Assembly (NCBI GenBank): GCA_001874255.1
Contig: MPDC01000007.1
Location: 62,001-126,000 of the forward strand
Reading direction: 5' to 3'
DNA from: Alphaproteobacteria bacterium MedPE-SWcel
GTDB lineage: Bacteria; Pseudomonadota; Alphaproteobacteria; Rhodobacterales; Rhodobacteraceae
DNA length: 64,000 bases
Positions 59,964-64,000 of this stretch are shown here, one piece after another. A program made the position numbers and the translations under genes. Below the pieces are notes generated by a model. The model made no database searches. It was not told the origin of the DNA and saw only the letters and a list, made by a program, of their open reading frames with translations. Position 1 is the stretch's first letter, and each line of letters begins with the position of its first letter.

Positions 59964-60961
59964 GCGCGGTGCTCCTTTTTCAGTTCCATGCGCGGCTCCT
60001 GCGCCATCAGTTCCGCCGCGACGCCAATGGCGATGGCCTGCGGGTGTTTGCCAAGCTCCGGCCGTCCGATCGGGCAGGTGAGCTGGTCTATCTCTTCCGG
60101 CCGGTGCCCGAAGCCCGCCAGCCGGGAGCGAAAGCGCGCCCATTTTGTTTTCGACCCGATCAGACCGGCAAAGCCAAAGCCATGCTCCAACACGCGATGG
60201 CATAGCGTCAGATCCAGCTGATGGGAATAGGTCAGGATCAGGTGATGGGCGGCCCGAGGCGCATGCGCCACCAGCAGTTCGGGCGTGCGGGCCGGAATAT
60301 GGGTCACGCCAGCGGCAATCTGGTCCGGAAACCGGTCCTCTGCCACATCGATCCAGGTGATCTCGAAATCAGGCAGCGGGGCCAGCACATCGACCAGCGC
60401 CCGGCCAACATGCCCCGCCCCCCAGATCCAGAGAGGATGCCTGGGCTGGCGCACCGGCTCCAGCATCCACCCGGCCAGGAGCTGCGGTTCGGGGCACTGA
60501 CCCTGCGCTCTGGCGGCGGACAGAAGGCGATGGACCGACAGCGGCTGTGGCGCGGGCTCCGTCATATCCGGGGCCATGTCCGGGGCCATGTCCGGCGACT
60601 GAACCGGGGCCAGATCCGGGGGCGAAACCGGGCGGGCAATCACATCGGCGTCCAGCGTCTCGATGTCGGCGGCCGTGTAGATTTCGGTCAGCAAGGTGAC
60701 CGCCCCGCCGCAGCACTGGCCAAGATCCGGCCCCAGCGCATGGGCTGTCAGACTGCGCAGGCTCTGCTGTCGCCGGGCGGCCTCGGCGGCCTGGAATTCC
60801 AGCGCCCCGCCGCCGATTGTGCCGGACTGTCCGTCCTGCCACACCAGCATGGCGGCCCCGACGTCTCGCGGCGAGGACCCGCGCACCTCTGCCACCACGA
60901 CCCGGGCGACGCGGGCATGGGCCGCAACCGCCGCCCGCAGCCCCTCCAAATCAAACGCCAT
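59960..60961 (-). CDS. xdhC: Xanthine dehydrogenase accessory protein XdhC
   Basis: 333 residues. XdhC binds molybdenum cofactor, promotes its sulfuration and hands it to XdhB. The N-terminal domain has VVAEVRGSSPRDVGAAMLV and GTIGGGALEF; CCGG at residues about 83-86 includes a conserved cysteine. The C-terminal Rossmann domain starts at LWIWGAGHVGRALVDVL. Between them (residues about 120-133) is a proline-rich linker with a PDMA repeat. Start ATG 60961 overlaps the xdhB 3' end by 11 bases. Confidence 0.92.
   Translation of the reverse strand: MAFDLEGLRAAVAAHARVARVVVAEVRGSSPRDVGAAMLVWQDGQSGTIGGGALEFQAAEAARRQQSLRSLTAHALGPDLGQCCGGAVTLLTEIYTAADIETLDADVIARPVSPPDLAPVQSPDMAPDMAPDMTEPAPQPLSVHRLLSAARAQGQCPEPQLLAGWMLEPVRQPRHPLWIWGAGHVGRALVDVLAPLPDFEITWIDVAEDRFPDQIAAGVTHIPARTPELLVAHAPRAAHHLILTYSHQLDLTLCHRVLEHGFGFAGLIGSKTKWARFRSRLAGFGHRPEEIDQLTCPIGRPELGKHPQAIAIGVAAELMAQEPRMELKKEHRA
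60563..60598 (-). repeat. In-frame 12-bp tandem repeat in xdhC
   Basis: Plus-strand units CATATCCGGGGC (60563), CATGTCCGGGGC (60575) and CATGTCCGGCGA (60587) encode, on the minus strand, the repeated PDMA of the inter-domain linker. Confidence 0.9.
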
Positions 60962-63293
60962 CCCGCAGCCCCTCGATCCGGCGCCAGATTTCCTCCGCCG
61001 TCGCGGGCGCGTTCAGGTGCGGGTAGCCGGTCCCATAGGCCCCGACGGCACGCGACAGAGCCAGCCAGGCGGAAATCCCGAGCATGAAGGGAGGCTCTCC
61101 GACCGCCTTGGAGCGATAGATGGTATCCTCCCGGTTTTGTCCGTCATAAAGGGCCACGTTGAACACATCCGGCCGGTCCGAACAGGCGGGGATCTTGTAG
61201 GTGGACGGCGCATGGGTCCGAAGCCGCCCGCGTTCGTCCCATTTCAGCTCCTCCGTGGTCAGCCAGCCAGCCCCCTGCACATAGGCCCCTTCGACCTGAC
61301 CAATATCCAGCGCCGGATTCAACGAGGCACCGGCATCATGCAGGATATCGGCCCGCAGGATCCGGTTTTCGCCGGTCAGCCGGTCGACAACGACCTCGGT
61401 GATGGCCGCGCCATAGGCGAAATAGAAAAAGGGCCGCCCCTTGCCCTTGATCCGGTCCCAGTCCAGGGCGGGCGTCTTGTAAAACCCGGTCGCCGACAGG
61501 CTGATGCGGCCGGTGTAGCACATCATTGCGGCGGTCTCGAAGGGGATCTCGGTCTCTCCGACCCGGACGCTGTCGCCGTCAAACACCACAGCAGAGGCCG
61601 GTTGCTGGTAGACCTCGCCCAGATGCGCCGCCATACGGTCGCGGATGGTGTCACAGGCGGCCTTCACTGCCATCCCGTTCAGGTCGGACCCCGACGAGGC
61701 CGCGGTGGCCGAGGTATTGGGCACTTTGGCAGTATCGGTCGCAGTGATCTTAACACGCTCCAGATCGACCCCGAACCGGGAGGCCGCCACCTGCGCGACT
61801 TTCTGAAACAAACCCTGTCCCATCTCGGTGCCGCCATGGTTCAGATGGATGGAGCCATCCTGATAGACATGAACCAGAGCGCCCGCCTGATTGAGATGCG
61901 TCAGCGTGAAAGAAATCCCGAATTTCACCGGCGAAAACGCAATCCCCCGTTTCAGGCGGTCGTTGCCCGCGTTCCAGGTCGAAATCTCCGCCCGGCGTCT
62001 GGCATAGTCGGCCCCCTCCACTAGCTGCGCGGTCATGTCATGCAGCTCGAAATCCGTCACCGCCATCCCATAGGGAGTGGTGTTGTCCTTCATCTTTTCC
62101 GAAATACCTCGGGGGGAGGTCGCAGACCGGGGGGCAGCGCCCCCTTCGGCAGGGGCATCATAGTAATTGCGAATTCGCAGCTCGACCGGATCGATCCCCA
62201 GCACATGCGCCGCATGATCCATTACCCGTTCAATTCCGACCATGCCCTGCGGACCGCCAAACCCGCGATAGGCGGTGGCGCTTTGCAGGTTGGTCTTCAG
62301 CCGGTGGCTTTCGATGCGGATGGCCGGGATGGCATAGGCGTTGTCGGAATGCAGCATGGCCCGATCCGCCACCGGCAGCGACAGGTCCTGAGCCCAGCCG
62401 CAGTCGACCAGATGAGTAAAGGACACGCCGGTGATCCGGCCACTGGCGTCAAATCCGGCCCGGTAGGAGATGCGAAAGGCATGGCGTTTGCCGGTGATGA
62501 CCATGTCATCGTCACGATCATAGCGCATCTTGCAGCATCTACCGGTCTGCCGGGCGGCAATGGCGCAGGCAACCGCCAGCGCATTGCCCTGGCTCTCCTT
62601 GCCGCCAAACCCACCGCCCATGCGCCGGATTTCCACCCGGACGGCGTGCATCGGCAGGCCGATGGCCTCGGCCACCTTGTGCTGGATCTCGGTGGGGTGC
62701 TGGGTGGAGGAATTGACCACCATGCCGCCGTCTTCCTGGGGCATGGCCAGCGCCGCCTGACCTTCGAGATAGAAATGCTCCTGACCGCCGATCTCGAAGC
62801 TATCCTCGATCACATGGGCCGATCCTGCAATGGCCTCCTCTGCATCGCCCTTGTGATAGATGCGGGGGCCGTCCTCGAACCGGCTGTTGGCGGCGAGGGC
62901 GGCATCCACTGTCAGCAGCGCCTCTTCTTCGGCATATTGGATATCTCCCCTGCGGGCGGCGACCCGTGCGGCACGATGTGACGTGGCCACAACCAGAAAG
63001 ACGGGCTGGCCGAGGTAGAAGACCTCTCCTTCGGCCAGCAGCGGCTCGTCATGGAGCGAGGGCGAGACATCGTTGTCAAAGGGCAGATCATCGGCTGTCA
63101 GCACGGCCACCACGCCGGGGCTGGATCGCACCTGCGCCAGATCCAGTGATGTGATACGCCCTCTGGCAATCTGCGACAGGCCAAAGGCCAGATGAAGGGT
63201 CCCTTTGGGCGTCGGAATATCATCCACATAGCGCGCCTGACCGGTGACATGCAGGGCGGCCGCATCATGCGGGAGCGGTCTGGAGACGCTCAT
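60951..63293 (-). CDS. xdhB: Xanthine dehydrogenase molybdopterin-binding subunit XdhB
   Basis: 780 residues, large catalytic subunit. Substrate-site residues seen: E in GGQEHFYLEGQ, R in TAYRGFGGPQG, and the catalytic base E733 in SKAVGEPPFMLG; the GQGLFQKVAQVA segment and NTSATAASSGSD carry cofactor contacts. It hydroxylates hypoxanthine and xanthine to urate. A 20-odd-residue insert after NYYDAP (EGGAAPRSATSPRGISEKMK) is encoded by a copy of a dispersed DNA element. Start ATG 63293 overlaps the xdhA stop by four bases. Confidence 0.95.
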   Translation of the reverse strand: MSVSRPLPHDAAALHVTGQARYVDDIPTPKGTLHLAFGLSQIARGRITSLDLAQVRSSPGVVAVLTADDLPFDNDVSPSLHDEPLLAEGEVFYLGQPVFLVVATSHRAARVAARRGDIQYAEEEALLTVDAALAANSRFEDGPRIYHKGDAEEAIAGSAHVIEDSFEIGGQEHFYLEGQAALAMPQEDGGMVVNSSTQHPTEIQHKVAEAIGLPMHAVRVEIRRMGGGFGGKESQGNALAVACAIAARQTGRCCKMRYDRDDDMVITGKRHAFRISYRAGFDASGRITGVSFTHLVDCGWAQDLSLPVADRAMLHSDNAYAIPAIRIESHRLKTNLQSATAYRGFGGPQGMVGIERVMDHAAHVLGIDPVELRIRNYYDAPAEGGAAPRSATSPRGISEKMKDNTTPYGMAVTDFELHDMTAQLVEGADYARRRAEISTWNAGNDRLKRGIAFSPVKFGISFTLTHLNQAGALVHVYQDGSIHLNHGGTEMGQGLFQKVAQVAASRFGVDLERVKITATDTAKVPNTSATAASSGSDLNGMAVKAACDTIRDRMAAHLGEVYQQPASAVVFDGDSVRVGETEIPFETAAMMCYTGRISLSATGFYKTPALDWDRIKGKGRPFFYFAYGAAITEVVVDRLTGENRILRADILHDAGASLNPALDIGQVEGAYVQGAGWLTTEELKWDERGRLRTHAPSTYKIPACSDRPDVFNVALYDGQNREDTIYRSKAVGEPPFMLGISAWLALSRAVGAYGTGYPHLNAPATAEEIWRRIEGLRDGV
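62089..62144 (-). repeat. Dispersed GC-hairpin/TATTT element, copy inside xdhB
   Basis: On the minus strand: the hairpin GGGGGC-GCT-GCCCCC (62130-62144), then CCTCCCCCCGAGG (62107-62119), then TATTTCGGAAAAGATGAA (to 62089). The layout and the terminal 18 bases match the intergenic copy at 58368. It is read in frame as part of XdhB (PRSATSPRGISEKMK). Confidence 0.88.
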
Positions 63294-64000
63294 GGGGCGA
63301 CCTCCAGCACATGTTCAGCCGCGTCGGTCATATCCTTGAAGTAGCGTTCAAGCAGGTTGCGCGCCGTCGCCAGCCGGTATTCAGCCGAGGCCCGCATGTC
63401 GGTCATGGGGCTGAAGTCCTTGTGGAATTCGGCCTGTGCGCTGGCCACGGTTGCCTCGGACCAGGGCTGGCCCATCAGGGCGGCCTCCACATGGGATGCG
63501 CGTTTGGGAATGCCTGCCATGCCGCCAAAGGCGATACGGGCTGCGGCGACCGTGCCGTCTTCGGCCACGGTGACATTGAAGGCGCCCAATACGGCCGAGA
63601 TATCCTGATCGAAGCGTTTTGACAGTTTGTAGACCCGCAGGCTGTCGGGTTGCCGGGGAAAGCTCACCGCTTCGACAAATTCTCCGGGCCTGCGATCCTG
63701 TTTTCCGTAGTCGAGGAAGAAGTCTTCCAGCGGCAGGCTGCGGCGGCGGTCGCCGCAGCGCAGATGCAGCTGCGCCTCCAGAGCGATCAGCGCCGGTGGT
63801 GTGTCGCCGATGGGCGATCCATTGGCGATGTTGCCGCCGATGGTGGCCGCTGCGCGCACCTGTTGCGAGGCAAAACGGCGGATCATTTCGGCAAAGGAGG
63901 CATGCAGGGGCGCCACGGCGTGACGCAGCCGGTTCATGTCGGCCATCGCGCCCAGACGGACCTCGGTGTCGGTGATGGTGATCTGCTTCAGATCCGTGCA
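63290..64000 (-). CDS. xdhA: Xanthine dehydrogenase small subunit XdhA, C-terminal part (partial)
   Basis: The frame is open to the window edge (about 236 residues visible), so only the 3' part of the gene is present. It covers the end of the FAD-binding domain (RFASQQVRAAATIGGNIANG, with the TIGGN FAD motif) and the CO-dehydrogenase flavoprotein C-terminal domain (AFGGMAGIPKRASHVE, SAEYRLATARNLLERYF). The Fe-S domains lie beyond base 64000. An internal ATG at 63946 is not the start. The stop overlaps the xdhB start (ATGA). Confidence 0.93.
   Translation of the reverse strand, partial: CTDLKQITITDTEVRLGAMADMNRLRHAVAPLHASFAEMIRRFASQQVRAAATIGGNIANGSPIGDTPPALIALEAQLHLRCGDRRRSLPLEDFFLDYGKQDRRPGEFVEAVSFPRQPDSLRVYKLSKRFDQDISAVLGAFNVTVAEDGTVAAARIAFGGMAGIPKRASHVEAALMGQPWSEATVASAQAEFHKDFSPMTDMRASAEYRLATARNLLERYFKDMTDAAEHVLEVAP

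Overview
The window is high-GC DNA from an alphaproteobacterium, most likely Rhodobacterales (Roseobacter group). The evidence is gene content: a ChvE/GguAB sugar importer with a LysR regulator, a monomeric NADP isocitrate dehydrogenase, a GcvT-fused dimethylglycine/sarcosine dehydrogenase, XdhABC in R. capsulatus style, and many ABC and TRAP solute importers. A repeated element of the form (GC hairpin)-GAGGTATTT-(GGAAAAAGATGAA) also fits that group. This placement is inferred from families; no rRNA or tRNA gene was seen.

Layout. 1-663: end of an ABC-2 permease. 677-10909: a LysR regulator divergent from a seven-gene sugar-acid operon (chvE-gguA-gguB, sugar-acid dehydratase, aldose dehydrogenase, DHDPS-family dehydratase, 2-oxoglutarate semialdehyde dehydrogenase). 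This is the non-phosphorylative L-arabinose route to 2-oxoglutarate, with no lactonase gene. 11026-23684: an AraC-type regulator divergent from a branched-chain-type ABC importer, then an aldehyde dehydrogenase, an SDR, a benzoylformate-decarboxylase-like ThDP enzyme and a complete TRAP importer. It reads as a 2-hydroxy/2-oxo acid catabolic unit of unknown substrate. 23967-27062: UspA, an AGCS amino acid:cation symporter and a fold-type IV aminotransferase. 27072-36039 (minus): a five-gene Opp-type importer, a DeoR regulator and a phosphonate-monoester-hydrolase-like sulfatase-fold enzyme. 36415-40647 (minus): a chemoreceptor and isocitrate dehydrogenase. 40974-50838: SH3 protein, D-2-hydroxyacid dehydrogenase, gamma-glutamyltransferase, FAD-linked lactate/glycolate-type dehydrogenase, a small membrane protein, the DMGDH-like enzyme and a protein with a degenerate GGDEF motif. 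50899-54877: EF-hand protein, then a minus-strand aldo/keto reductase - D-arginine-dehydrogenase-like - DUF938 operon, and a CDP-alcohol phosphatidyltransferase. 55125-64000 (minus): xdhA(partial)-xdhB-xdhC overlapping a BMP-family (nucleoside-type) ABC importer, which reads as purine uptake and oxidation.

The strongest signals not explained by ordinary genes are two. First, about fifteen short tandem repeats (periods 7-21 bp) lie in gaps between genes and inside four reading frames; all the in-gene periods are multiples of three. One adds about 30 residues to the aldose dehydrogenase, and another puts five in-frame ATG codons at the start of the ThDP enzyme. Second, a dispersed GC-hairpin/TATTT element occurs once between two importer genes and once in frame inside xdhB. 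No CRISPR array, IS element, prophage or integrase was seen.
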